The position numbers and the translations under genes are program-made. DNA of 64,000 bases, from positions 2,597,501 through 2,661,500 of the forward strand of contig JAWNZC010000419.1 in assembly GCA_035771165.1 (NCBI GenBank), in the 5' to 3' direction. Below are positions 41,378 to 53,700 of this stretch, piece after piece (positions within the stretch are counted from its first letter, which is position 1; every line of letters starts with the position of its first letter). A model generated the notes under the pieces. It worked only from the letters and a program-made list of their open reading frames with translations, made no database searches and had not been told where the DNA came from. Origin of the DNA: Paragorgia papillata. Taxonomy: Eukaryota > Cnidaria > Anthozoa > Scleralcyonacea > Coralliidae.

Positions 41378-41740
41378 ATCGATAAACGATGGTATTTTTC
41401 AACAATTATTGTAAACTTTAAGAGCAAACACAGAAGAATTAATGAAACCCATGAAGCTCGTTTAAGATGATTTAGCAACGATGATATATACGCCTTTTAG
41501 CAACGCTTGAAGATCATTGATCGAACCATTGATTTCCTTTACGTTTCCGAATCGACAAACGATGGTATTTTTCTACAATTATTGTAAACTTTAAGAGCAA
41601 ACACAGAATAATTAATGAAACGCCAAATGAAACACAAGAAGCTCGTTTAAGATGATTTAGCAACGATGGATGATATATACGCCTTTTAGCAACGCTTGAA
41701 GCCCATTGATCGAGCTTAATGATTTCCTTTACGTTTGCTA
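41378..41740. repeat. two-copy tandem duplication of about 180 bp
   Basis: AAACGATGGTATTTTTC, ATTATTGTAAACTTTAAGAG and GATATATACGCCTTTTAGCA occur twice in order (41385-41515 and 41555-41700). This duplicates a short minus-strand ORF, which explains its two look-alike frames. Confidence 0.9.
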
Positions 41741-43197
41741 GAGGACTAGAGCAAGCTACGTACAGTAGCAACGAACAGTTGAGTACAGTTCGTGACAGTT
41801 TCTTTTGAGAAAGTGGTTTTCATGTCCTCTGGTTCTCTTTCTATGACTAGATTTCAGAAGAACCCATTTTAAGGCCTGCCTAATGTCTAAATAAACAAAC
41901 GTGAAGCTATAACTGCCCAACTGAGCACATCTGGTTCGCTACATGTAAATATCGCCCTTAACATTATGTCATCGCGTTTGCAGTGTCCTCAAAAAGCATG
42001 TAACTATACCCTCGTAAACTATACCCTTGTAAATTAGACCCTCTCAAGAGTCGAGAGCTTATACAGTTCGGTATACTTGTATATTATACATATATAATCA
42101 AGCTAGTACAAGCTTGTCTTTAGATGGAACTCAACGCGTGGTCTACCCCATGTTTGTTCATCGCTAAAATGTTTACCAGATGTGTGCATCTTGACCGGTC
42201 ATGTTACAAGCTAGAGGTTTTGCTATCGGTAACGCTAAATCTGTTGACTTGTTCGTTGGCCTCTGTGTTCCCGTCATGACGCTGGCTTAATTATTTATTT
42301 CAATGGGGGCAACTTCAAAGCGAACGTGTTAATAAGCTACACAAAAACCCAACGCTATGAGCTTTTCGCTTGCCTTTAGAACACCGCCACGCTGCACTTG
42401 GAATTCTTTATTAATATTAAGTCCCTTCAGCCTATCGACATCTTTGTTTTGAAAAAACAAATGAACACAAAGGACGGGATTGCCGATAACCCGTCCACGG
42501 CTTCCGACTAGGCCCTCGTTCCCTTCGACAAACCAAAGACCCTAGTCCTTTTAATTTCGTTCATGCGAAGCCTTTCTCTTTCCGCTATAGCCGTTTGAGT
42601 ATAACCCAGGCGTGAATTAAATGATAATAGTATATTTAAGTCGCCAGATCGCTCTTCGGTGAACGTTAAAGCAGTGAAATAATTACTTACGTTTTAATCT
42701 GGTTATAATAATAGCCCAAACGCGATGGCCAAGCGAACGGGGAAAACACATGTTTTCGTAGTTCCTTCTTTGAAATCTCAAACAATCAAAACTTGTCAGT
42801 GAGGTACTCGGGTTGACAACGCGTGTTTAGAACCCAATATTCACTACACTCCAGTAGAGTTCTAATCCAGTACTTAAGTTTAGTGTTATTGAACAACCGA
42901 TGACGAACACTTTGGAAGGAGTTGGGTTACACGAGATGCATAGCCATCAGAGAACATATATTTCCGCGGAGCTTGTGATTGTTGACAAATTGCTGAACAC
43001 AACACAAGGCTTCGTGTGGCGAGCACGTAAAACACAGGCCTGTTCGCTTCTGGGCGAATTCGCTGGGAGATTTCGCAACCGATCGGGAGACGAAATCTCG
43101 CGTGACTCGTCTATCGCTCCAGCAGGGCCGAGCCGAAATTCCAGCGTGTAATTATCGAAATGCGACAAAAATCGATTAACCTCTCGGAGTTTCGGGG
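41741..43197. other. low-repeat spacer
   Basis: Mostly unique sequence. The frames at 42900-43222 on both strands overlap in a GC-richer patch; neither has convincing splice sites. Confidence 0.5.
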
Positions 43198-43542
43198 TTA
43201 CAGCTGACACTTGGCCGAACACTTCAACGCTTCGGAGCTTATCGCTTTGGGCTTATCTTGGAATATCACAATGTCCTTGTAAAAATAACCACTTATTTTC
43301 AGCTATCATTCAAATTATAATTGCCCTGACTACGATGGGAACCAATCATTACCTTTTAAAACGTCGATGATCGACTTGCACACTTCACTCTCAAAGACGA
43401 AGGGTTCCTCGACGGCGTACTCACTCATCTGTCGTTCGAAATCGTCCCTCGATAGGCACGTCGCCCAGCGAAGCCTTCCATGTTTGTCCCCGTTCGCACT
43501 TTGTTTGTAATCGTTAAGGGAAATTAAACGAAGTATAAACAT
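43198..43542 (-). CDS. candidate small two-exon gene, 82 aa
   Basis: Candidate only. Exon 1 (43542-43353) starts at ATG, preceded by an in-frame stop, and encodes 63 residues including HGRLRWATCLSRDDFERQ and a run ending KSIIDVLK; it ends AAAAG before GTAATG. Exon 2 (43256-43198) follows the acceptor GATATTCCAAG and adds KPKAISSEALKCSAKCQL before TAA. The phases fit (one base plus two). Codon use is GC-richer than the flanks. No signal peptide, membrane segment or known domain is visible. Exon 1 might instead be an internal exon of a longer minus-strand gene. Confidence 0.35.
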
Positions 43543-44146
43543 TCCGCGGGTAGTTCATAACACGGCGCCGCAAGAATAGATTAAAAATGCAAAACAGTTT
43601 GCTTGTGTGTGGTCATGCTACGAGAGAAGCTTTCAATTAGGCTTTTGTTGCGAGCGAACACGAATTGAAAGGAGCCAAGCATACCTCCCTTGAATAGAAC
43701 GACCTACCCGACAAGGGATAATCATACGCATCGCTTATCATCATTGAGAACGTCAAAACAACAAAAACGCTCTTTCCCCCCAGAAGCAAATACCCTAAAA
43801 CTACCATCTAACATCTATATTGCTTACCGACTTTGCCAAGCCTAGCATAGGCATATCTTATTGTTTGTCGCGGTGAACGGCCCCGATCCTGAGCGTTTTC
43901 CGGATCTCACCAAACACTCTTATCTGTAAGCTCTTTGTATAGCGTCCTTGAGCGAAGTGGATTACAAGTGGTTGTTTTCTGTTACTGGCACAGTGGCACT
44001 ATATGACAGTCGCTGTGTTGCGGCGGAGAACGGGAAGAGGATGATACTATATGTGCGCGTTACGACGTCGGTCTCCTATACACACACCGTCCTACACACA
44101 TGGTCGAGTCATACTGATGGCGATGATTAGGGATCTAAAAACTAAC

Positions 44147-44419
44147 CTGATTCAACGCAGAGACAAGGTTGAAGGTGATAAATGCAGGTTCTATCGACTT
44201 CAAGTGTTGACAAGTATTAACCAACACCATCTGGCCTAGGAAGGATGTGTCAGCGTCCAAGGAGGCCAAAACGTGTCCCGATCCACCTCGTATTATAGTC
44301 CTCAAATCGCCGCTCTCTCGGTAGACTACTCCTTTCTTAATACGACTCCAAGACCCCTGGAACATTCGCTCGCCCCGTTCACCAAGCGCACCCCGAGAGC
44401 TCGTTTTAATAACACTGAT
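44147..44419 (-). CDS. candidate internal exon, 91 codons, unknown protein
   Basis: Candidate only. An acceptor (GTCTTGGTTCAG) and donor (AATCAG before GTTAGT) bound exactly 91 open codons in phase 0, reading from ISVIKTSSRGALGE to FITFNLVSALNQ. The composition is protein-like (SGDLRTIIRGGSGHVLASLD). I recognise no family. Its phase does not join cleanly to the candidate at 43542, so the two may be unrelated or one may be wrong. Confidence 0.3.
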
Positions 44420-47400
44420 CTGAACCAAGACGTTATGCTAATGCATTGTTACTGCCCTTTCACTACAAAATTGTTGTCGTGGCTCGATTAATTATCCCAA
44501 ACTAATTAACTTATTACGAAAATTATTGCTCTGACCCGGCGATGCGCTTTGAAGGCTCGCCGACAACTATTTTTGAAAAGTGCGCCCCGGTGCTTTCGTG
44601 TATGCTACGCTCTCCGTCCCTTTTGACAGAAAAAGAAAAAGAAATAGGCCTGTTGACATACACGGCCCTTCGCCCGCCTGCGGGTTGCACGTGTCGGGTA
44701 TAGGATCGACCGCGTGTTTTGGAAGCGACTCACCGATTCGGGCTGACGCGGCTTTGTTCGTTTGAAGGTGGGAAGTTGGGTTTGATAACGGGATACGTTG
44801 GCGTTCCGCATTATTTCCTTTTTTAAAAATCCGCTTTTCTCTGTAGCACACCAAGAACAGCAATTAAGTCCCTCCCGTGTTAATTGCTTCTTTGTAACCG
44901 ATTGCCACGGACGTCATTGTCCGAGATGCCGAGCCGTAACCTCTGGCTAGGGAAGGTACATATATCGTTGTTGTAACTCCTAATTCGGGCACAGTGGGAG
45001 AAAAACCCAGAGTAGCAGACGAAACACAGCCGCTACAGTGTTAGATCGGCAGATTTCGCGTATATTTCGGCCAAACAAAAGAAAGCCTCAATTAAGCAGT
45101 CTCCAGGCTAATTTCATCTGCTTAGAAGTAAAAGCGAGAAGCCGTTACCACCTGATGTGAAAGACCGCCTCCCCGAAAACCGACACAGTAATTTCGCAGT
45201 TTTTACTCCTGATGACTTTTACAAATGTCTTTAAAACTTCACAAACAGGTCTTCCTTATAGTTCTAACGACACGTCTCGATAGCAAGCCCGATGTTTAAG
45301 GAACTTAGATATGTTTGTATGTTGTTTGTTCATTATTCATGACGAATTTTTTTTAATAATTTGCTGGCAGCACCAGTAATGGGATAAGCGGCACAAGACG
45401 ACTTTCCCAAACGCGTTCAGCCGCTCACCACGCGTCAAGTTTCTCTTTGAAGTTCAACTAAGCGGTTTCAAGGACGGTACCAAAGAGTTATAATTATCAA
45501 GTGTGTTTTTTGGGGGGATAATATGGGTGTTTTTTAAGTGGTTTCGAGTGGAATGTGTCAGAAGGGCAATTTTCCAAGCTGTCAACATTAATCTTGCCAT
45601 ATACGTTGGCCGGATATGAGCGTCATTAAATCGTTAAGCCTCTTGAAAAGCGATTTCTTCGTTTCTGTTTTTCTGTGTCTGGAGCGGCCTCGATCGTTAC
45701 CGAATTCTGGCGCGCCTAATTGCAATTTAAAGAGTGAATGAAAGAGCGAATTGACAAAACATTTGGTAAAGCTATAACGAAAGCATGCCAGAGACCATAT
45801 AGAAAGTACATTTATCGCACACACAAAACGTCCCTAAGTCAAAATGGGTCACCGAAGTCAAAATTTTGATTCAGAGTCGAGATTTGCAAAGACCTAAAAC
45901 ATTATATCAAGAAACTTATCCGAATGTTCAAAAAATGTACAGAAATGAATACTTCACTCAGATTGAACTTTAATTTGTGTAGTTTGAATAAGCTTTGTAG
46001 TTATTGTTACTGTATTTATTGTGTTGCTATAAAAACGAAGCCGAATATATATATACAAGGCTGGCTTGCAATTGACGGCTTGAGTATATCTTGCTTTAAG
46101 AACATATTAAGTCGCGTGAAATATCTAAGACTGTATTTAATGTAGTTAAACACACACTAAGTCTTATGAAGAGTATTGTCATGTATATTGACATGTTCCA
46201 CTCAGTTTGGAAAGAGTTGATTCAGAACACGTTTTGACCCGACCCAAAAGCTTAGGTGAGTGTACACCCGTGATATAAGTTAAGCATTACTGATGCAGCC
46301 ATTTCGATGCACGCCCCTCACTGAACATAAACATATTCGACTACACAAGAGCAAATGAATATCATTACAGAAATAGATATAAGGAAAGAGAATTGCACCG
46401 GAACTTATTCAATTGCATTGAGGAATTACTTCCTTTAGTGTGGAAACTGTGACAGCAGTTTGTGTATTCTGTGGACCGTATGTAAACTGGAGTTATTGAT
46501 CTAAATCAATGATAACTCAACATACATTTAGAATGGACTCTGGTTTGTGGTAAGCCCTCTCTAAACGCGTGTCTAGACTATGCGATTTGATTCCTTATAT
46601 ATACGATTGTCACATTGACGTATCTAATTTTGGTTAATAAGAACCTTTCCTGTTTGTGATTCGTAGTCGTCAGTGTAGCAAAACGGACTTTTGTAGTCTG
46701 GTGAGTCGATGAGATCGGTCAGGTTGACATGGGGGATTCTCAGTGTGTCGATTGGTGTTAAGCCGCTGATATATGTATTAATATGTAGTATAGTCACAAC
46801 CTCGTATAGGTTTCTATATCAGCAACAGTCCCGTACCCTTTAGTCTTTTTTTTAAAGTTGTTAGTCAACAAATGGTAAGATAAGAAACAGTTATAGACTT
46901 AACAGATATGGAAAGGGGACGGTGTTCGTTTTCCTGTAAAAAACTGTAATCAGCCAAGTGCACCCTCCAAATTTACTCCTAAGTTTATCTATAAACTGTC
47001 GTAAGGTTTTAATATTAGCCTGGTGTGATTCCATGTTTTACATACAAAGTATACAAGATATACAAACACTCCTACCTTTGTGAGACAAACAGTTATCTTC
47101 AAGGGATTCACGTCAAGACAGGTCGCTTGAAATTGCAGCACCGGTGTTCTTCAAGGCAGGAACAATAATGACGGTAAATGACCTAGCGTGTTCGACTCAT
47201 CACAAAATTAGTCTGATTCAGTTTCGACCCCTCCTCAAAACGCCCCGATTCAGTGCCACGTCACGTCGAGGGACGGCATTTGATGCGTCTCTTTTGTTTT
47301 CATTAGTCAAGATAAATTTCTTATTTGATTGATTGAAGCTTGTTTATCTGCAATCGACCCAAACTAAAACGTGATTCTGAAAACCCAGAAAGGTGTTTTG

Positions 47401-47739
47401 ATACTGAATGTATAGCGCTCGATGTAGAACCAAGATCGTTGTCTGGGCGTGCTGTGTCGGAGGCATTTTGATAATATGATCGATTGCTTTGTCGTGGCGT
47501 GCATTGAAATAACACTTTTCCAGAGGTGTGTTTTAGAAACACTTCCAGAACTCCCCCCTAGCTGTTATGTGTGTTGATTTTTAAACAACTATACATGTCG
47601 GTTGTAATTGGCCAGCGAGGTTATCGCAGAGCGTGTAGCGGTTACCCAAATTTTAATAAATGACTTGAATAAACAAGACACGTCTGCTTTTCGTATGCAA
47701 ATGCTACTTCTTAGGAAGGAAATGTGACTATGAATTTGG
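44420..47739. other. low-repeat region without a supported gene
   Basis: Short GC-richer open stretches occur on the minus strand (44567-44863, 45588-45824, 47321-47542). The one at 45588-45710 follows a possible acceptor TTGCAATTAG and encodes a basic tail ending GQRIWQD. None can be joined into a gene from sequence alone. The low repeat density differs from the rest of the window. Confidence 0.45.
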
Positions 47740-48735
47740 AACCTTAGCCCTCCATCCGAAACTCGATCAGTAGCTCAATGGTTAGAGCATCTCACTGGTC
47801 ATCAGAAGGTTACAGGATGTTCACATTTGTAACCTTAGCTCTCCATCCGAGTCTCAGTAGCTCAATGATTAGAACATCTCACTGGTCATCAGAAGGTTAC
47901 AGGTTGTACACATTTGTAACCTTAGCTCTTCATCTGAGTCTTAGTAGCTCAATGGTTAGAACATCTCACTGGTCATCAGAAGTTTACAGGTTGTACACAT
48001 TTGTAACCTTAGCTCTTCATCTGAGTCTCAGTAGCTTAATGGTTAGAACATCTCATTGGTCATCAAAAGGTTACGAGTTGTACAGATTTGAAATGTTAGC
48101 TCTCCATCTGAGTCTTAGTAGCTCAATGGTTAGAACATCTCACTGGTCATCACAAGGTTACGGATTGTACAGTAATCTTAGCTTTCCATCCGAGTCTTAG
48201 TAGCTCAATGGTTAGTAGAGCATCTCACTGGTCATCAGAAGGTTAGAAATTGTACACATTTGTAACCTTAGCTCTTCATCTGAATCTCAGTAGCTCAATG
48301 GTTAGAACATCTCACTGGTCATCAGAAGGTTATAAATTGTACACATTTGTACCTTAGCTCTTCATCTGAGTCTCAGTAGCTCAATGGTTAGAACTTAGAA
48401 CATCTCACTGGTCATCAGAAAGTTACGGATTGTACAGTAATCTTAGCTTTCCATCCGAGTCTCAGTAACTCAATGGTTAGTAGAGCATCTCACGGGTCAT
48501 CAGAACGTTACAGGTTGTACACATTTGTAATTACCCTAGCTCTTCATCTGAGTCTCAGTAGCTCAATGGCTAGAGCATCTCACTGGTCATCAGAAGGTTA
48601 CGGATTGTACAGTAATCTTAGCTTTCCATCCGAGTCTTAGTAGCTCAATGGTTAGAACATCTCACTGGTCATCAGAAGGTTACAGGTTGTACACATTTGT
48701 AACCCTAGCTCTCCATCTGAGTCTCAGTAAAGACC
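47740..48735. repeat. tandem array of an 87-bp tRNA-headed unit
   Basis: About 11 copies containing GTCTCAGTAGCTCAATGGTT, AGAACATCTCACTGGTCATC and AGAAGGTTACAGGTTGTACA. The first part is the A-box half of the tRNA-like SINE head at 5128 and 48900; the B box has decayed. Units vary between about 85 and 95 bp. Confidence 0.93.
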
Positions 48736-48869
48736 TTTCTCTCGGTTATTCGTTCTTATAAAGATCTTCAAATCAACTCATTGTTCAGCATCTTAATTAA
48801 CTCTTCGACCAGATTCATAAGCAAACGGTACCATTTAAGAAGTACAGATGATTATGAATTAGCAACCTT

Positions 48870-49010
48870 AACCATCCATCCGAGCCTTAGTACTGTAGCT
48901 GAATAATTAGAGTGTCTAACCGGCCATTAGAAGGTTGCACGTTCGATCCTTGTCTGGGGCTCAGAAACATTTGTCTGTTAGGTTCTTCAACTCAATGTTT
49001 ACTTGCATCG
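48870..49010 (+). repeat. SINE copy joining tRNA-like head and body
   Basis: It contains TAGCTGAATAATTAGAGTGT, GAAGGTTGCACGTTCGATCC (B box), then TTGTCTGGGGCTCAGAAACA and TTCTTCAACTCAATG. This links the head amplified at 47740-48735 with the body amplified at 52975-53700. Partial relatives lie at 49140-49500 and 50090-50180. Confidence 0.6.
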
Positions 49011-49500
49011 TACTTAACTATACACTTTAACTATACATCTCATATGCAAACACCACCAGATCTCATACGCAAACACCACCACTTATACAAGAAGCACATA
49101 TAGATATGAATTTGCAGGCAACCTAGTAGCTCTCAAATCTCAATAGCTCAATGGTCGACAAAAGAATCGAGGTCCAGAATTCCCACAAACTGTCTGGGTT
49201 TTCATTTTTTGAGTATTTGAGCATAACGAACATCTAACAAATGTAAAGAGAGCATTCTCATTATTTTTTCTTGTTCTTATAAGTTCTTCAACTCAATGGT
49301 CCAGACTTTAATTACATTTTATATGCAAACGCTAGATACCGTTTATAGGAATGACATGACTATGAATTTGCAAACCTGCATGGCTCTCCATCCAAGTCTC
49401 AGTAGCTCAATGGTCATTAGAAGGTTCGGCGGGTTGATTGCGGATTCCTGCATTCCTGTCTGGGGTTCAGGAATATTTTTGAGTCTTTGACCTTGACGAG

Positions 49501-50227
49501 CGCCTATTAAATATCCGTTATCAAGAGCATTCCACGATTACCGTCGTTTTTGAAAATTAACTCAACAATCAGCATCTTATTTAATATTAATCTTAGTCTG
49601 GTCTCAGTTGGGAACCTTGGAGGATATTTCTCAATTACTTCTCGTTCTTGTAATTTCTTCAACTCAATGTCCAGCATATATTTGAAAGTTTGCATGGCGA
49701 TAATAGTAGTATTGTAAAAATGAACGGGAAAATAAGTTTGAGGTTGCTGTGTAATGTTAGAATCAAACTTGTTTGAAAACGCACCAAAATCAGCTTGGGG
49801 TAGTTGTTTTGTGTTTGAATTGGAATTCTTTGAGAATACATCAAATTCAGTTTGAGCTTGTTGTGTGGTATATGAGAACTAGAATGTTGTGAAAATGAAC
49901 GAAGATTAGATTCGGGCTGCTGTTATATTGCTGATCTGATGAGTCAACAGGCCGAAAGCTTAGCAAATACATTTTAAACGTTGTGTTTCCACAAATCTTA
50001 TCTCATATTTAATTACTTTTTACATGGAAACGCTATACCGCTTAGGAAGAATCATATGACTATGAATATCAATTTGCAACCTTGCATGGCTCTCCATATA
50101 AGAGTCTCAGTAGCTCAACGGATCATTAGAAGGTTCCAGCTTGATTCAGGATTTCTGTTTGGGGTTCAAAAACATTTTTTGAGTATTTTATGCCGAGCTT
50201 GACTTACGTCAACCAAAGATCAATTAC
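49501..50227. other. SINE fragments and spacer
   Basis: Pieces of the same SINE body (GTTCTTGTAATTTCTTCAAC, CAGCATCTTATTTAA) alternate with unique AT-rich DNA containing loosely repeated GTTTGAGGTTGCTGTGTAAT phrases (49735-49930). No gene seen. Confidence 0.5.
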
Positions 50228-50420
50228 AGAGCTTTTCAAGATTAGTGAAATAAAAGTAGCGTGCTGCGTAGGCAGTGTAGAACCAACAATCGAAATCAGT
50301 ATAGTAAGGTTAGATATACTGCCGAAACAGAGAACGTAAGAGTCTAACATTTCGAGCGAAGGCCCTTTGTCAGAGAGAAACGTGTCTTCGCTCGAAACGT
50401 TAGACTCCTACGTTCTCTGT
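50228..50420. repeat. TAGCGTGCTGCGTAGGCAG family, foldback end
   Basis: It carries AAAGTAGCGTGCTGCGTAGG, CTGCCGAAACAGAGAACGTA and a mirrored TCGCTCGAAACGTTAGACTC. Same family as 38993. Confidence 0.85.
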
Positions 50421-50490
50421 TTTTTAAACTTGAAGTGTTTATAAACCCAAATATGATATTACTGCATATGGATACTATTTAATGTGTATA

Positions 50491-50835
50491 GTTGAATGCC
50501 AAAATATTATTTGATTTGAACTTTTATTTGTTGTTATATTGAGGTTTGTATTTCCAAAATGGTAATGAGGATTAAGTCTATGTAGGCATAATTTGCATAC
50601 GCAGTGTTCTATTACAGCAGAAATATTACCCAATTCACATGTTATTGGAATACTTGAATAGCATATTCTGTATTTTATTATTTTTCTCATTAAAATCTTC
50701 AAGCGGTTTATCATAAGAAAAGAGGAAAAACACACACAAATGCCTACATTGACGTCATCCTCATTTTTGGAAATATACAAACCTCAATATAACAACAAAT
50801 AAAAGTTCAAGTCAGATAATATTTTGGCATTCAAC
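50491..50835. mobile_element. foldback element
   Basis: The arms GTTGAATGCCAAAATATTAT and TGAACTTTTATTTGTTGTTA are mirrored at the right. Outer sequence ending ATAGGCACTTTAAAC (50880-50895) again shows the TTAA-adjacent terminus, so the element may extend to about 50428-50893. Confidence 0.8.
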
Positions 50836-51054
50836 TTTTCACTTTATATGGAATCCATATCAGTAATATTTTATTGAGTTGATATAGGCACTTTAAACTT
50901 AACGTTCAGTATCTTATTTAACATTAGTCTCAGTCTGGTCTCGGTTGGATCTTAAAGCCTATATCATGTAATCGAAGCAGGATAGAGCAACTATCGGCCG
51001 TACCACTACGATATACAATACTTTCAATCGCATGATTATCATTTAAATCATTTA

Positions 51055-51340
51055 AATAAAAGTAGTGTGCTGCGTAGGCAGTGTTGAAATACAAATCGAA
51101 ATATAGTAAGGTTTGAGTACTACCGAAAATATTGAACGTAGTTTCTAACGAAATATAGTAAGGTTAGATATACTGCCGAAACAGAGAACGTAGGAATCTA
51201 ACGTTTCGAGCGAAGGCCCTTCGTCAGAGAGAAACGTGGGATTCATACGTTCTCTGTTTCGGCAGTATATCTAACCTTACTATATTTCGATTGTTGTTTC
51301 TACACTGCCTACACAGCACGCTACTTTTCTTTCACTATTT
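51055..51340. repeat. TAGCGTGCTGCGTAGGCAG family, full palindrome
   Basis: Left GTGTGCTGCGTAGGCAGTG and right CACTGCCTACACAGCACGCT are mirrored around GAGCGAAGGCCCTTCGTC. Confidence 0.85.
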
Positions 51341-51409
51341 GGGTAGTTTCTAACGTGCGCGTTTACACAGGTGATTTTTGCTGCAATTTTTCTCATCCTA
51401 ACACATGGG

Positions 51410-52150
51410 ATATTGAACCACATATTTTGTACAAATGGTTCAATACATTCGTAAGGGAATTCATTCGATCACATGTGTCAGAAAGAGCGGATAATTCCCA
51501 GCAAAATTTAGATCGCCTGTGTAAACAGGGGAGCACGGGTGGCGTCTGCTGTTAGTGCGCTGCCTCTCACCAAAAGTTAAGCCCGGTTAGACGGGGTTAG
51601 TACTTAATTGGATGCCATTGTCGAGCTGGAAACTAATGTGAGTGGAGTTGTAGTTGATCTCTCCTGTGCTTCGAGGGTTTTTCGCCGGGTTCTCCGGTTT
51701 TCCTCCCTCCGCAAAACCAACACTTACATCATGGTAGTCATGTTCAATTGGGGCACCATGTTCAATTGGCGCTCTGTTTGACCACCAGTTGCTATAGGCA
51801 ATAAAGTTAATAAATCTAAAAAATCTAAATCTAAACGAGCCTTCAAAATTGGATAATTGAAAACCAAGCTTCCGACGACACGTGGGGATGTTAAGTTTAT
51901 CATATTTGACCATCTCAATGCTATGCTGTCTTGAGAAGCGCAAAAGTGAAAAGAACCACATATTTTGTACAAATGGGTTCAATACATTCGTAAGGGAATT
52001 CATTCGATCACATGTGTCAGAAAGAGAGAATTCCCAGCAAAACTTAGATCTCCTGTGTAAACGAGCCTTCAAAATTGGATAATTGAAAACCAAGCTTCCG
52101 ACGACACGTGGGGATGTTAAGTTTATCATATTTGACCATCTCAATGCTAT
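51410..52150. repeat. tandem duplication of about 220 bp around the SINE
   Basis: CATATTTTGTACAAATGG, GAATTCATTCGATCACATGT and AAGCTTCCGACGACACGTGG occur twice in order, the first copy split by the SINE. The start of a third copy appears at 52544 (CTCAATGCTATGCTGTCTTG). Confidence 0.85.
51527..51831 (+). repeat. composite tRNA/5S SINE, copy 2, with empty-site paralogue
   Basis: It starts AGGGGAGCACGGGTGGCG and has the same body as 19192 (TTCGAGGGTTTTTCGCCGGG), but ends in an AATCTAAA-type tail. TAAAC flanks it at 51522-51526 and 51832-51836. The neighbouring tandem copy (about 51951-52150) has GTGTAAACGAGCC with no insertion, so the boundaries are directly visible. Confidence 0.85.
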
Positions 52151-52543
52151 TTTGTTTTTTATTTAAACATACTTGGAATGCATTTGCCCCAAGAGCTAAT
52201 AAGCTCATCCAGGGGACTTACACACATTTACAATAAACCGAGTAATGGTGTAAAACTAAAATATTAAAATAAAACAAACTATTAAAAATAGATATTCAGG
52301 AAGCATAGCTGGATCATACACTGAAAACTGCAAAACATCCATGCAGATTGTTTGATGTATTGTTGCACATGAAAGAAGAGGTTATTATTTAGATTCAAGG
52401 ACAGTTTTTCAGAACCAAACAAAAAAATATCTTTACTTTGACAGAATCAGATATATGATGCCAGCTATCTCCAAAGATTTCACTACAGCAACTGAATTAA
52501 GCGTTGAGTTGAATTAAGGAGGCTCTAAGAGCTATGCTATATG
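52151..52543 (-). mobile_element. 5'-truncated retroposon with 11-bp target duplication
   Basis: Read on the minus strand it ends TATGTTTAAATAAAAAACA. CTCAATGCTAT flanks it at 52140-52150 and 52544-52554. An A-rich 3' tail and a variable-length duplication indicate LINE-type retroposition. No ORF survives. Confidence 0.75.
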
Positions 52544-52974
52544 CTCAATGCTATGCTGTCTTGAGAAGCGCAAACGTGAAGAGTGTAGGGTGCTGCGTAG
52601 GCAATGTTTTCGATAGAGAGCAAAGTGAAAATGTCGAGCGGAGCCTTTCATCAGAGTAAACTTTGGCTCGAAACGTCAGTATTTCGTTATTAAAATTTAT
52701 AATCTCGACAGTTTATTATCTTTCTACATTGCTTTGTCTTGTCTCTTGAGGAGTGCTGCTGCAATATCCCACTCGAGCACCTGGACACTTAAGCGGCAGA
52801 CAAGAACACCTGGTGAAGTACTTGTAAGGCTGGATTGTGGCACTTCAAGGATGTTTTCAATATTGCCGCCAAGATGCGACGCACCCGACCTGCAGACATG
52901 AAGTCTTCTTTTGCTCGCCCACCACCTGTTGACGCTGACTGCAGCTCTACGGCATACGCGGGAATGTATTGTGA

Positions 52975-53700
52975 TAGCAGTCTTATTTAACATTGGTCTT
53001 AGTCATATCTTTGGTTGGATCTTTAAAGAGCTTTCTCTTGATTACAAGTTCTTCAACTCAATGTAATATCAGTCTTATTTAACATTGGTCTTAGTCATGT
53101 CTTGATTGGATCTTTAAAGAGCTTTCTCTTGATTACAAGTTCTTCAACTCAATGTAATAGCAGTCTTATTTAACATTGGTCTTAGTCATGTCTTGGTTGG
53201 ATCTTTAGAGACCTTTCTCTTGATTACAAGTTCTTCAACTCAATGTAATAGCAGTTATTTAACATTGGTCTTAGTCATGTCTTGGTTGGATCTTTAGAAA
53301 GCCTTCTCTTGATTGCAAGTTCTTCAACTCAATGTAATAGCAGTCTTATTTAACATTGGTCTTAGTCATGTCTTGGTTGGATCTTTAAAGAGCTTTCGCT
53401 TGATTGAAAGTTCTTCAACTCAATGTTCAGCATCTTATTTAACATTGGTCTTAGTCATGTCTTGGCTGGATCTTTAGACAGCTTTCTCTTGATTGCAAGT
53501 TCTTCAACTCAATGTAATAGCAGTTTTAATTAACAATGGTCTTAGTCATGTCTTGGTTGGATCTTTAAAGAGCTTTCTCTTGATTGCAAGTTCTTCAACT
53601 CAATGTAATAGCAGTCTTATTTAACATTGGTCTTAGTCACGTCTTGGTTGGATCTTTATAGAGCTTTCTTTTGATTGCAAGTTCTTCAACGCTATTCAGC
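52975..53700. repeat. 91-bp tandem array of the SINE body
   Basis: Eight copies containing GTCTTATTTAACATTGGTCT, TAGTCATGTCTTGGTTGGAT and GATTACAAGTTCTTCAACTC. The same phrases are found once, downstream of tRNA-like heads, at 48735-48800, 49560-49660 and 50900-50950. Confidence 0.93.

Noticed and set aside
47740..48735. Cluster of functional tRNA genes
   Set aside because: Units have the A box but lack a proper B box and acceptor pairing; they are a satellite.
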